A DNA stretch of 64,000 nt from DASRAP01 sp035277145 (GTDB lineage: Bacteria > Gemmatimonadota > Gemmatimonadetes > Gemmatimonadales > Gemmatimonadaceae): positions 1 through 64,000 of the forward strand of contig DATELA010000066.1 in NCBI GenBank assembly GCA_035277145.1, in the 5' to 3' direction. Position 1 is the stretch's first letter, and each line of letters starts with the position of its first letter. The translations under genes were made by a program, and so were the position numbers. The notes below the pieces were generated by a model. That model saw only the letters and a program-made list of their open reading frames with translations, did not search any database and was not told where the DNA came from. Below are positions 41,325 through 50,443 of the stretch, piece after piece.

Positions 41325-42409
41325 GAGTCATCTTCAGCGGCGGCGGCACGGGCGGACATCTTTATCCGGGTCTCGCCATCGCGCGCGCGCTGGTTCGACA
41401 GCGAGCCGACGTTCGTCCGCACTTCGTCGGCGCACAGCGAGGCATCGAACGCGACGTACTCGCGCGCTGCGAATTCCCGTACACGTTGTTGAAGGTCCAC
41501 CCGGTGTACCGGCGACAGCCGTGGAATAACTGGCGAACCGCTATTGGCGCGATGAGCGGCTGGCGCGGCATGACCGCGCTCGCGCGGCAGGAGCGACCGG
41601 CACTCGTTGTCGGCACGGGCGGATACGCGAGTGCAATCGCTGTTGCGTGGGCAGCCGTGCGCGGCGTGCCGATCGTGCAACACATTGCCGATGCGTTTCC
41701 CGGTGCAGCTGCACGGCTCTTCGCGCGCGTATCGAACGAATGCTATCTCGGGTTTGCGGACGCGGAGAAGCATTTGCCCGTTGGCAAAGCGAGATACCTC
41801 GCGACAGGTAATGCAATCGATGCGCCTCCGGTTCCGCGACCTGAGCGCGCGGCCATGTTGCGCCAGTGGGGATTCGAAGCAGGTGCGAAAGTGTTGCTTG
41901 TTTTTGGAGGCAGTCAGGGCGCGCTGGCAATCAACGATGCGGTGTCTGCGTGGACGCGCGCGTCGCTGCCCGACGGTTGGTCCGTGATTTGGGCGACGGG
42001 CAAGGGGATGTACGATCAGTTTCGTTCGTGCGAAACGCCGCGCGTGCGTGTGGTTCCGTACCTCGCGCCCATCGCGGATGCGTATGCGGTGAGTGATCTC
42101 GCACTGGTGCGTGGCGGTGCGATCGGGACCGCCGAGTTGTGCGCGTGGGGAGTTCCGATGATCATCGTGCCGTTGCCGACTGCGGCGATGGATCATCAAA
42201 CGTGGAATGCGCGCTCGCTCGAGTCGGCCGGTGCGGCGGTGCATGTACCGCAAACCGAATTCACCGCGGAGCGATTTGATAATGTCATGCGCGCGATTGC
42301 AAGTGACGGTGCGCGGTTATCCGCATTGAGCGAAGGAGCCCGGAAACGTGGGCGTCCGAATGCGGCGGCGGACATTGCGCGGCATATCGCGCAGCTGCTT
42401 CCCGCGTAG
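41321..42409 (+). CDS. murG: Lipid II synthase MurG
   Basis: A 362-residue GT28 glycosyltransferase that adds GlcNAc from UDP-GlcNAc to lipid I. Blocks are FSGGGTGGHLYPGLAIA (N-terminal G loop), VVGTGGYAS, VFGGSQGA, and the C-terminal donor site LVRGGAIGTAELCAWG followed by PLPTAAMDHQTWNA. The G-loops of both Rossmann domains are intact. The GTG at 41321 overlaps the ftsW stop and begins the first strand (RVIFSGGG); a longer upstream frame reads over ftsW in another frame and is rejected. Confidence 0.95.
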   Translation: MRVIFSGGGTGGHLYPGLAIARALVRQRADVRPHFVGAQRGIERDVLARCEFPYTLLKVHPVYRRQPWNNWRTAIGAMSGWRGMTALARQERPALVVGTGGYASAIAVAWAAVRGVPIVQHIADAFPGAAARLFARVSNECYLGFADAEKHLPVGKARYLATGNAIDAPPVPRPERAAMLRQWGFEAGAKVLLVFGGSQGALAINDAVSAWTRASLPDGWSVIWATGKGMYDQFRSCETPRVRVVPYLAPIADAYAVSDLALVRGGAIGTAELCAWGVPMIIVPLPTAAMDHQTWNARSLESAGAAVHVPQTEFTAERFDNVMRAIASDGARLSALSEGARKRGRPNAAADIARHIAQLLPA

Positions 42410-42420
42410 ATATCACGCAC

Positions 42421-43797
42421 ATGAGCGTGCTGCTCGACACGACCGATCGCCGGCCCGTCCACTTCATGGGCATTGGGGGCGCAGGCATGAGTGCGCTCGC
42501 TGAACTCCTGATCGGTCGCGGTGTTTCTGTGTCGGGTTGCGATACCAACGCTGAAGGTGCTGCAGATATCGCCGCGCTCGGCGCGCACGTGGTTGCGGGG
42601 CACGACCCGTCGCACATCGCGAATGCGCGCGCGGTCGTGTATTCGTCCGCCATCGACGCGGACAACGCGGAGTTGATGCGCGCGCGCGAGCGCGGGATTC
42701 CCGTGATTCGCCGCGCAGAGGCGTTGGCGACGGTGGTGAAAGGCCGCCTCGTTGGCGTTGCGGGGACGCACGGGAAAACCACGACGACGGTGATGACGAC
42801 GGAAGCGTTGTCCGCCGGCGGCATGGACCCGACTGGCGTCGTCGGCGGTCGAGTCGCGGCGTGGCACGGCAATCTTCGGCGAGGAACGAGCGATGTATTC
42901 GTCGTCGAAGCCGACGAATACGATCGCTCGTTCCTCGCGCTCGATCCGACAGTGGCGGTGGTGACGAACATCGAAGCCGACCACCTCGACATTTATCGCG
43001 ATCTCGACGACGTGCGGTCCGCGTTTGCGAAGTTCATCGAGCGCGCGCGGTTTGTCGTGCTGTGCGCCGATGATCCCGTTGCAAACGCGCTGCCAACGCG
43101 GCCCACCGCGGAAGTGTTTCGCTATGGATTGAGCGCGGAGCACGCGCGGTTGTGCGCAACGGAGTTGCGCGCAGAAGGACGTGGTCAGCAATTCACCGTC
43201 GTGTTCGATGGCGAAACAATCGGCGACGTGCAGTTGCAGGTTCCGGGCGTCCACAACGTGCGCAACGCGCTTGCTGCCGTTGCGAGTGGACTCGCGTGGG
43301 GATGCGAACTCGCATCGATGGCGCGAGGACTCGCGACGTTCACGGGCGTGGAGCGGCGATTCCAGTACCTCGGTGAGAGCGCCGGCGTGGTCGTTGTCGA
43401 CGACTATGCCCACCACCCAACTGAGATTCGCGCGACGATCGCCGCCGCGCGGACGGTGTATCCTGGTCGGAGGCTCGTCGTCGCGTTTCAGCCGCACTTG
43501 TTCACGCGCACGCGCGATTTCGCCGGCGATTTCGGTGCCGCGCTCGCCGCCGCGGACGCGGTGCTGCTGACCGAGATCTATGCGGCGCGCGAAGAGCCCA
43601 TTCCGGGCGTGAGCACGGACGTCGTCGTCGACGCGCTACGAAATGCCGGTGGGAAAACGGCCTGGCGCGGGGAGCGCGGCGGCTTGGCCGACGCGCTCGC
43701 CGCGGCGGTGCGGCCGGGGGATGTCGTCCTCACCGTCGGTGCGGGCGACATCACCAAGACCGGGCCTGAGTTGCTCGCTAAGCTCAGAACGACATGA
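42421..43797 (+). CDS. murC: UDP-N-acetylmuramate-L-alanine ligase MurC
   Basis: A 458-residue Mur ligase that adds L-alanine to UDP-MurNAc. Blocks are VHFMGIGGAGMSALAELL (UDP site), YSSAIDADNAEL, VAGTHGKTTTT (ATP loop), EADEYDRSFLAL, TNIEADHLDIY and VDDYAHHPTEIRAT, then FQPHLFTRT. The gene lies after murG and before ftsQ; murB and ddl, often next to murC, are not found here. The start ATG 42421 follows murG by 11 bases and the end overlaps ftsQ by ATGA. Confidence 0.95.
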   Translation: MSVLLDTTDRRPVHFMGIGGAGMSALAELLIGRGVSVSGCDTNAEGAADIAALGAHVVAGHDPSHIANARAVVYSSAIDADNAELMRARERGIPVIRRAEALATVVKGRLVGVAGTHGKTTTTVMTTEALSAGGMDPTGVVGGRVAAWHGNLRRGTSDVFVVEADEYDRSFLALDPTVAVVTNIEADHLDIYRDLDDVRSAFAKFIERARFVVLCADDPVANALPTRPTAEVFRYGLSAEHARLCATELRAEGRGQQFTVVFDGETIGDVQLQVPGVHNVRNALAAVASGLAWGCELASMARGLATFTGVERRFQYLGESAGVVVVDDYAHHPTEIRATIAAARTVYPGRRLVVAFQPHLFTRTRDFAGDFGAALAAADAVLLTEIYAAREEPIPGVSTDVVVDALRNAGGKTAWRGERGGLADALAAAVRPGDVVLTVGAGDITKTGPELLAKLRTT

Positions 43798-44537
43798 GAA
43801 TCGAGAAGCGAAGCGAAGGATTCGAGGATCGAGGTGGAGGTTGGGGAGGTGGGCAGCAGGAGAAGCCGAGAAAGCGCCGCCGCGGACTCGTACTTCTCGT
43901 GCTTCTCGTGCTCGTCGTGGTGCTCTTTCCGCTAGGCGCCCGTCGCCTCGACTACTTCCGGGTGCGGCGGGTCGAGCTTGTCGGCGCCCGCTACATCCAA
44001 CCCAAGACGCTCCTCAACCTGATGGCCATCGATTCGAGCATGACCATCTGGCATGACCTCGATCCGGTTGTTGAACGCGCCCGAAAGCACCCGCAGATCC
44101 GCCAAGCCAGGATCAGCCGCAAGCTGCCGGGCACGCTGGTGCTGACGGTCGACGAGCGCGTCCCCGTCGCCATGCTCGCGACGGCCGACGGTGTCCAGCC
44201 GCTCGATCGCGATGCCGTGGCGCTCCCCATCGATCCGACGGTCACGTCGGTCGACGTACCCATCGTCACCCGCCGTGATACGGCCGTGCTACGCCTGCTC
44301 GACGGCGTTCGCGAGAATGCGGCGCGGCTGTTCGCGCGTATCAGCGAAGTCGGGCGCGACGAGGGCGGGGGGCTGCGCGTCATATTGTCGGGGGTGACCG
44401 TCCGCGCTCCGGTTGGATGCACATCTGAGCGGCTCGCGGAGATCATGCCCGTTCTGGAAGACCTCACTCGGCGTGGAAAGCACGCCGTCGAACTCGATCT
44501 GCGATACCGCGGACAAATCGTCGCCCGTCTGGAATGA
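43794..44537 (+). CDS. ftsQ: Division protein FtsQ (POTRA)
   Basis: A 247-residue bitopic protein. The cytoplasmic N-terminus (about 30 residues) is Gly/Lys/Arg-rich, then a transmembrane helix (about 31-48, GLVLLVLLVLVVVLFPLG), a POTRA domain (DYFRVRRVELVGARYIQPKTLL) and a beta domain ending LDLRYRGQIVARLE. FtsQ links early and late divisome components and forms a complex with FtsL and FtsB. Its N-terminus comes from a GAGAAGCGAAGC/TTCGAGGATCGAGG-type tract. The order murC-ftsQ-ftsA is standard. ATGA couples it to ftsA. Confidence 0.92.
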   Translation: MRIEKRSEGFEDRGGGWGGGQQEKPRKRRRGLVLLVLLVLVVVLFPLGARRLDYFRVRRVELVGARYIQPKTLLNLMAIDSSMTIWHDLDPVVERARKHPQIRQARISRKLPGTLVLTVDERVPVAMLATADGVQPLDRDAVALPIDPTVTSVDVPIVTRRDTAVLRLLDGVRENAARLFARISEVGRDEGGGLRVILSGVTVRAPVGCTSERLAEIMPVLEDLTRRGKHAVELDLRYRGQIVARLE

Positions 44538-45814
44538 GAGAGGATCGCCTCGTAGCCGGCCTGGATATCGGATCCGCCAAGACAACGGCGCTCATTGCCG
44601 AAGTCGTGGGGGATTTCCCGAGGCACCCCTCGATCAAGATCCTCGGCGTCGGGCAAGCGCGAACGACCGGCCTTCGTAAAGGCGTCGTCGCCGATATCGA
44701 AGAAAGCACGCGCTCGATTCAAAAAGCGATGAGCGACGCCGAACGGATGGCGGGCGCGCGCGTGCCTGAAGTGTTCGCCGGAATTGCGGGCGAGCACGTG
44801 CAGGCCATGACGTCCAAAGGCATCGCGTCGGTAACCGGCAGCGAGATCACGCGCGGCGACGTCGAACGTGCAAATGCGGTTGCGCGCGCGCAATCGATTC
44901 CGCAGGATCGCGAACTGATTCACGCGATTCCGCAGGAATACACGGTCGACAAGAACAACGGTATTCGCGATCCCGTCGGAATGATCGGCACGCGACTCGA
45001 GACGGAGATGTATCTCGTGACGATCGGTGCGTCGCCCGCGATGAACTTGCGCCGCGCAGTTGAACGCGCGGGCTACAAGGTCCGCGAACTCGTACTCGAA
45101 CCGCTCGCGAGCGCGCTATGCGTGCTTACCGAAGACGAAAAAGAACTCGGCGTGCTGCTCATCGAGATGGGGGCGGGCACGACTGACGTTGCCGTATTTC
45201 ACGAGGGAAAGATTCGTCACCTCGGCACGGTTCCGTTCGGCGGTGCAAACGTTACGAACGACATCGTGCACGGACTCGGCGTGACGCAAACCGATGCGGA
45301 ACGATTGAAAGAGAAGTACGGTTGCGCGAACGAACGTTTGGTGCGCGAAGGCGAAACGATTCAGTTACCGAGCACCGTCGCGCAGGGCGACCGCCAGGTT
45401 CCGCGCGAATTGCTTGCGCACATCATTCATCAGCGCACCGAGGAAGTGTTTGAACTCGTGTCGCGCGATGTCGATCAAGCGGGTTATCGGGGACGTTTGA
45501 GCGCGGGCGTGGTGCTCACGGGCGGTGCAGCAGCGATGCCCGGCACCGCGGAACTTGCGGTTGATGTTTTTGGATCAGGCGCACGCGTTGGATTGCCCGA
45601 AGAAAACATCGGTGGACTCACCGATTCCGTCGAAGCTCCGCGCTTCGCAACCGCCGTTGGACTCGCTCAATACGCGGCGGGTCGCCTTGCCCTTGGCCTC
45701 GCCGGTGCGGGCGGCAAACGACTCGGTGAAAAACCGTCGCGCGTGTCGCTCGGCGTGCCCAAAGTCGACGAGCTCGCCGGAAAGATCAAGACCTGGCTGC
45801 AGGACTTCTTCTAG
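44534..45814 (+). CDS. ftsA: Division protein FtsA (actin-like Z-ring anchor)
   Basis: A 426-residue actin-like ATPase that anchors FtsZ to the membrane. Motifs are VAGLDIGSAKTTALIAEV (phosphate 1), an SHS2-type 1C domain (about 85-165), IEMGAGTTDVAVF (phosphate 2) and GVVLTGGAAAMPG (adenosine). The C-terminus KVDELAGKIKTWLQDFF is the amphipathic membrane-targeting helix, intact. Unusually ftsZ does not follow: the next two genes are on the minus strand and the first of them ends only one base beyond the ftsA stop. Confidence 0.95.
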   Translation: MREDRLVAGLDIGSAKTTALIAEVVGDFPRHPSIKILGVGQARTTGLRKGVVADIEESTRSIQKAMSDAERMAGARVPEVFAGIAGEHVQAMTSKGIASVTGSEITRGDVERANAVARAQSIPQDRELIHAIPQEYTVDKNNGIRDPVGMIGTRLETEMYLVTIGASPAMNLRRAVERAGYKVRELVLEPLASALCVLTEDEKELGVLLIEMGAGTTDVAVFHEGKIRHLGTVPFGGANVTNDIVHGLGVTQTDAERLKEKYGCANERLVREGETIQLPSTVAQGDRQVPRELLAHIIHQRTEEVFELVSRDVDQAGYRGRLSAGVVLTGGAAAMPGTAELAVDVFGSGARVGLPEENIGGLTDSVEAPRFATAVGLAQYAAGRLALGLAGAGGKRLGEKPSRVSLGVPKVDELAGKIKTWLQDFF

Positions 45815-45815
45815 G

Positions 45816-48557
45816 CTATTTCGACAGCCACCAGCTCGCTTTGATGAGGAAGATGTTGTCGGGTCTGGTATCGAACAGCGCTTCGCGGTCGCGCCCGAAA
45901 TCGAAATCGCCAGTCGAAACCTGATTGGCGCGCTGCTGCGTCCACACGAAGTACAGCGTCGAGCCCGGACGGTATTCCCAGCGGAATACCGCGCTGCCGC
46001 GCAGCGAGCGCAAGTTGAAATCAGGGTTGTTGACGTTGAACGACGCGGCCGGTCCGCCAATATCAGGATCGATTGTATAGCTCACCGTGTCGCCGTCGAC
46101 GTTCGTGTTTGCGATCACGGTGCCGACATCGCGCCCATACACGCTCCAATCGGAACGTCGCGGCCGATTGAATTCCTTGAATGCGGAGTAGTGCGCGCTC
46201 GCGAAGAACGGTTGCGCGTACAACTCGAGCGTCATGTTCGGTGAGAACGTGTAGTTGATGCGTGTATCGAGGTTGAGCTGTCGCTGACGGATATCGGCGA
46301 GTACGTAGCGCGATCCAAAGAACGCGGTCGACGTTGGATCGGCGACCGATCGAACGTACTGTTGCTTGCCGAGCGAGTTGCTCCATCCTGGATTGAACGA
46401 CACGAGCGCGCGCGTCGACGGGCGCAGCGCGAGGCCCACGCCGTAGAATCCGCTCCACGCCCCGACTTCGCTCCGTGACCATGACGGCCCAAAGTTGAGC
46501 TGCCACGATTTGCGCGAATCAGTCGACAGGGACGCAGAGTAGAAGCCGCGCTCGACGCCGCGCACCGACGGGCCGCCGCGGAGCAGACGGTCGTCGATCT
46601 TGTTGCCGGGATAGTAGATGTAGAACGCACTCCAGTTCCAGAACGACAGCGTTTGACCGCTCGCAAAGATCTGCGCTTGTGTGTTCGTGGTGATGTCGCC
46701 GTCGAAGTTGCGCTGCACCTGGCCGCCGGCGATCACGTTCATGTTGCGATACCAGCTCGTCGGCTTGGCCCAGGTGCGGAATACGTTGAAGTTGTTCCAC
46801 ACATAATCCGCGCTCGTGAGGAACGAATAATCGTTCGTTTCGAAGCTCGGATTGCGGAAGTTGACCGCAGTCTCCCATAGCCAGTTACCGGCTTCCTTCG
46901 CGAGTCGCGCGTAGCCACCGAATCCATTCATTTCGGTCGCCATCGAATCGATGCGCGTTGAGAAGAATCCGCGATGCCCAGGCTGGCGATCAGGACGCTG
47001 GTAGAAGCGCGCGCTCGCGCGTTGGCGCGCGATCATGACGGTCGAGTCACCGCTCACGTTCGACACGGCGAAATTCCCCGACAACGAATAGTCGCGGTTG
47101 TTCCACGCATACCGGAAATCCGTACCGAGCAGCGTCGCGTGTTTCGCGAGGCGCTCGTTGAACTCGCCCCGGATGTCGCGCGTGACGTTGGTCGCAATTG
47201 CGCCGAGCACGAGATCGCCGCGCATGTAGTCCTTCTTGAGCCGGCCGACGAAGTAATTCGCGAGCGGTTCGACAACCATCGACGAATCACCACCGCCCGG
47301 CAAACGCACCGTCGCCTCCGAGCGCCCTGTTACCGCATTCATCACGCCAACCGTGTACCCGTTCGCGGTGCGACCGGTGATTTTCGCCGCGCCAAGAATC
47401 GTTGCAGCCTCAGGGACCTCGGCATACGGGCCGGCGTTGTACGCGAGATCCGCGCCCGTTGGCGCGCGCCCAACGCGGCGCGAATAGAACGCCTGCAGCG
47501 ATGACACGTTGCTGCAGAAGTAGCAATTGAATCCGCCGTAGCCGAACACGCCCGAACCCGACACGAAGAACGGCCGGCGCTCCTGGAAGAACGTCTCAAA
47601 CGCCGAGAGATTCACGACGGCGGGATCGACTTCGACTTGTCCGAAATCCGGATTGAACGTCGCGTCGAGCGTGAGGTTCGGCGTGAGCAAATACTTGAGG
47701 TCGAGTCCCGCGCGAATCGACTCTTTGCTGCCATCGTTGAACGGATCGCCGGGCGAGCGGAGCAGGTGCTCCGACTTTGTCATTGCGTAGGGTAGTAACT
47801 CGAGACCGCGCGAATGATGTGGAATCTCGAGTCCTTCCAAATGGCCGAATCGGTTTGGACCGCCGCTTTCGGTGCGGCCCCACCACGACCACGCGACGTA
47901 TTCGTTCGTGCGCTGAATGAACCGTCGCACCTGCAGTCCCCACGTCTGCGATGGGTTCGACGAAAAGCGCAACTGACTGAACGGAATGCGGATTTCGGCG
48001 ATCCACCCTTCGGCCGTGATGTTGGTGCCGACGTCGTACACGGGATCCCATCCGCCGTCGCAACACGATGTGCCGATGCCGAGTTGATCCTGCTTTGATC
48101 CCGACGGATTGATGAAGAAGAACGCGCGACTCAGATGATCGTGATACGAGTCGATGACGAATTCGAAGAAGTCCGACGTGAAATTGTTATCGCGTCGCAC
48201 GACGGTTGACGTCACGCCGGCCGCGCCAAGTTTGTCGTACATCATCGCGCCGATGTAGAGCGCGTCGTCGTCGAACAAGAATCGCACCTCGGTGCGTTCC
48301 GTTGCCGGCTGTCCTTCCTGCGGATCGTACTGTCTGAATTCGGTAATCGGCTGCGCGTTCTGCCACGCGGCTTCGTCGAGCTTTCCGTCGACGGCGATCG
48401 ATCCCGCGGCGCGCACGGCGCGTGCGCTTGGCACAGGCAGCGTGTGGGTCGATGTCGGAGTGCCGGCGGCGTTGCTGCCTTGCGCGTTTTGTGCGAGTAC
48501 TGAAATCGGCAGCGTTGCGCTGAGTGCGACGAGCGCGAGCAAGCGCGTGATGATCAT
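45816..48557 (-). CDS. DUF5916 outer-membrane protein with CBM9-like N-terminal domain
   Basis: A 913-residue exported protein: signal peptide (IITRLLALVALSATLPISVLAQ), a family-9 carbohydrate-binding-like domain (about 50-245, ALYIGAMMYDK, FEFVIDSYHDHLSRAFFF) and a long C-terminal part (about 280-913) rich in alternating aromatic/polar strands that ends in W-W-L-S-K, typical of a beta-barrel. Key blocks are DATFNPDFGQVEVDPAVVNL and FQERRPFFVSGSGVFGYGG, as in DUF5916 proteins. The function is unknown; a carbohydrate or proteolysis-linked transport role is only suggested by the family. ATG 48557 is used because AGGA lies about seven bases upstream; the frame extends further. It converges on ftsA with one base between. 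Confidence 0.88.
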   Translation of the reverse strand: MIITRLLALVALSATLPISVLAQNAQGSNAAGTPTSTHTLPVPSARAVRAAGSIAVDGKLDEAAWQNAQPITEFRQYDPQEGQPATERTEVRFLFDDDALYIGAMMYDKLGAAGVTSTVVRRDNNFTSDFFEFVIDSYHDHLSRAFFFINPSGSKQDQLGIGTSCCDGGWDPVYDVGTNITAEGWIAEIRIPFSQLRFSSNPSQTWGLQVRRFIQRTNEYVAWSWWGRTESGGPNRFGHLEGLEIPHHSRGLELLPYAMTKSEHLLRSPGDPFNDGSKESIRAGLDLKYLLTPNLTLDATFNPDFGQVEVDPAVVNLSAFETFFQERRPFFVSGSGVFGYGGFNCYFCSNVSSLQAFYSRRVGRAPTGADLAYNAGPYAEVPEAATILGAAKITGRTANGYTVGVMNAVTGRSEATVRLPGGGDSSMVVEPLANYFVGRLKKDYMRGDLVLGAIATNVTRDIRGEFNERLAKHATLLGTDFRYAWNNRDYSLSGNFAVSNVSGDSTVMIARQRASARFYQRPDRQPGHRGFFSTRIDSMATEMNGFGGYARLAKEAGNWLWETAVNFRNPSFETNDYSFLTSADYVWNNFNVFRTWAKPTSWYRNMNVIAGGQVQRNFDGDITTNTQAQIFASGQTLSFWNWSAFYIYYPGNKIDDRLLRGGPSVRGVERGFYSASLSTDSRKSWQLNFGPSWSRSEVGAWSGFYGVGLALRPSTRALVSFNPGWSNSLGKQQYVRSVADPTSTAFFGSRYVLADIRQRQLNLDTRINYTFSPNMTLELYAQPFFASAHYSAFKEFNRPRRSDWSVYGRDVGTVIANTNVDGDTVSYTIDPDIGGPAASFNVNNPDFNLRSLRGSAVFRWEYRPGSTLYFVWTQQRANQVSTGDFDFGRDREALFDTRPDNIFLIKASWWLSK

Positions 48558-48688
48558 GTCGTTTCCTGCAGCGTGGCGTGGGTGAACGGCAGGTCGTTGT
48601 ATCGACCCGTTTGATGCCACGACTGCGGATACGGTTGGCGCCCTGTTTCAGTGCGCGCGGATCGGCACGCGCGCGCGGCGGTTCGTCC

Positions 48689-50236
48689 CTATTTCACGAG
48701 TGGGGGCGCAGTTGCTGGTGCGCGTCGATGCTTCGTCGCTTGTTCGAAATCGTACGCGAGTCCAATGAGCTTGCCTTCGCTCCATTCGCGACCAAAGAAC
48801 GTCATTCCCGCGGGTAACGTGTTGTTGCGTGTGTAACCCATCGGGACCGTGATCGCGGGGAACCCGCTGCGCGGTGAGAACACCTGACTGTTGTCACCGT
48901 GCGGCGTGTTGAGGTCGCCGATGAGGCGCGGCGGATTGCTCCACGTCGGGTACACCACGGCGTCGAGTCGCAACGAATCCATCATCGCGGTCACACCGTT
49001 TCGAAATCGCTCGCGATTCGTGCGGAAGTTCTGACAGCCAGGAAGCGTTTCCGGTGGAATGGAATCGCGTTGCGCGGCTTGCAGCCGCACTTGCACCGAC
49101 GGATGGAAGTTTCCGCTCCGCACGATCGCGTCGACGGTTTTCACGGGCGCGTTTTCACCTCGCGCGGTGAAATAGCGTTCGAGATCCCAGCGGAAAGAGT
49201 TGCACGAACCTCCGCCGCGCATCGCCTCTTGTGAGACGAGGGCCGTGTCGATGATGATCGCGCCCTGCGCTTTCATGGCTTCGAGCGCCTTGTGAAATAC
49301 CGCCACGACTTCGCTGTCGGTTGTTGCGCGTTCGTAGGCTTGTCGCAGCACGCCGATGCGCGCGCCTTTGAGCGCGCCGCGTTTGACGAACACGTTGTAG
49401 TCGGCTTCGCGTTTGCCGCGGCTCGCGACGGTCACGGAATCGTCGGGATCTTCGCCGGCGATGACGTTGAACACCGCGACTGCGTCCGCAACGCTTCGCG
49501 CCATCGGTCCCGCAATGTCCGCAGCATTGTTGAGCGGAACGACGCCGGCGCGCGACGTGAGTCCCATGGTCGATCGGATTCCAACCAGTGCTTGGTGCGC
49601 AGACGGTCCGCGGATGGAATTGCCGGTGTCAGTGCCAAGCCCGACCTCGCCTTCGTTCGCCGCGACGGCGGCCGCGGTGCCTCCGCTCGAGCCTGCGGTC
49701 ACGCGGTCGAGGGCATACGGGTTTTTCGTGTACCCGGGGAGAATCGAGCTCACCGTTTCATAGGGCGTAAACGCCCATTCGGCCATGTTCGACTTGGCGA
49801 GCACGATCGCACCGGCATCGCGAATGCGTTTGACCTGCGTGGCGTCGCGCGGTGGGATCCATCCCTTCAGTGCGAGCGAACCTGCCGTCGTCTGGAGATC
49901 GTGCGTTTCGAAGTTGTCCTTCACGATCACGGGGATGCAGTGCAGGGCACCCGTCAGTCCGCTCTGGGTAAACCGTTTATCGAGCGAATCCGCGATGGTC
50001 AGTGCGCTCGGATTGATGGTGACAATCGCGTTAATCGCCGGGCCTTTCTTGTCGTACGCGTCGATGCGGGCGAGATAGGACTCGACGAGGCCGCGGCAGG
50101 AGAGGGTGCGGGCTCTGAACGCGGCGTGGACTTGGGCGATGGTGGTTTCTTCGACGCGGAAGGCTCCCTGTGCGAGAGCAGAGCACGGTAGGAGCGCAAT
50201 CGAACACGCAATGAGCAGGGCGCAGTAACGTTTCAT
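48689..50236 (-). CDS. Secreted amidase-signature protein
   Basis: A 515-residue amidase-signature enzyme with a signal peptide (MKRYCALLIACSIALLPCSALAQ). The catalytic Lys is K106 (IPVIVKDN), the cis-Ser falls in AGSSGGTAAA (about 183-184) and the nucleophile is S207 in GTDTGNSIRGPS. The GNS sequence replaces the usual GGS, as in a subset of fungal and bacterial relatives. The family hydrolyses amide bonds of varied substrates; the substrate here is unknown and a peptidoglycan target should not be assumed. It is 131 bases upstream (in its own direction) of the DUF5916 gene, and the two form a minus-strand pair placed between ftsA and ftsZ. Confidence 0.9.
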   Translation of the reverse strand: MKRYCALLIACSIALLPCSALAQGAFRVEETTIAQVHAAFRARTLSCRGLVESYLARIDAYDKKGPAINAIVTINPSALTIADSLDKRFTQSGLTGALHCIPVIVKDNFETHDLQTTAGSLALKGWIPPRDATQVKRIRDAGAIVLAKSNMAEWAFTPYETVSSILPGYTKNPYALDRVTAGSSGGTAAAVAANEGEVGLGTDTGNSIRGPSAHQALVGIRSTMGLTSRAGVVPLNNAADIAGPMARSVADAVAVFNVIAGEDPDDSVTVASRGKREADYNVFVKRGALKGARIGVLRQAYERATTDSEVVAVFHKALEAMKAQGAIIIDTALVSQEAMRGGGSCNSFRWDLERYFTARGENAPVKTVDAIVRSGNFHPSVQVRLQAAQRDSIPPETLPGCQNFRTNRERFRNGVTAMMDSLRLDAVVYPTWSNPPRLIGDLNTPHGDNSQVFSPRSGFPAITVPMGYTRNNTLPAGMTFFGREWSEGKLIGLAYDFEQATKHRRAPATAPPLVK

Positions 50237-50443
50237 TAGGGCTGCACGAAGTAGGTCGGTTGCCGAGTGCGGTCACAAATATGCATGTGCAGGGGTGAAT
50301 CGTGGAAATTGTTGTTTCGCAACGCGTTCCGTCTGTCTACTTCGGTCGTCTTTTCGATGTAGTGTGCGCGCCGCCCGGGGGGTATGTTGCCGCCCGAGCG
50401 GACCGGTTTTTCCCGGTGAGTAGCCCAGGAGCAGAGTAGACCC

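Noticed and set aside
45816..50236. The two minus-strand genes between ftsA and ftsZ as an insertion sequence or phage segment
   Set aside because: No transposase, inverted ends or target duplication seen, and their codon use looks like the neighbours.
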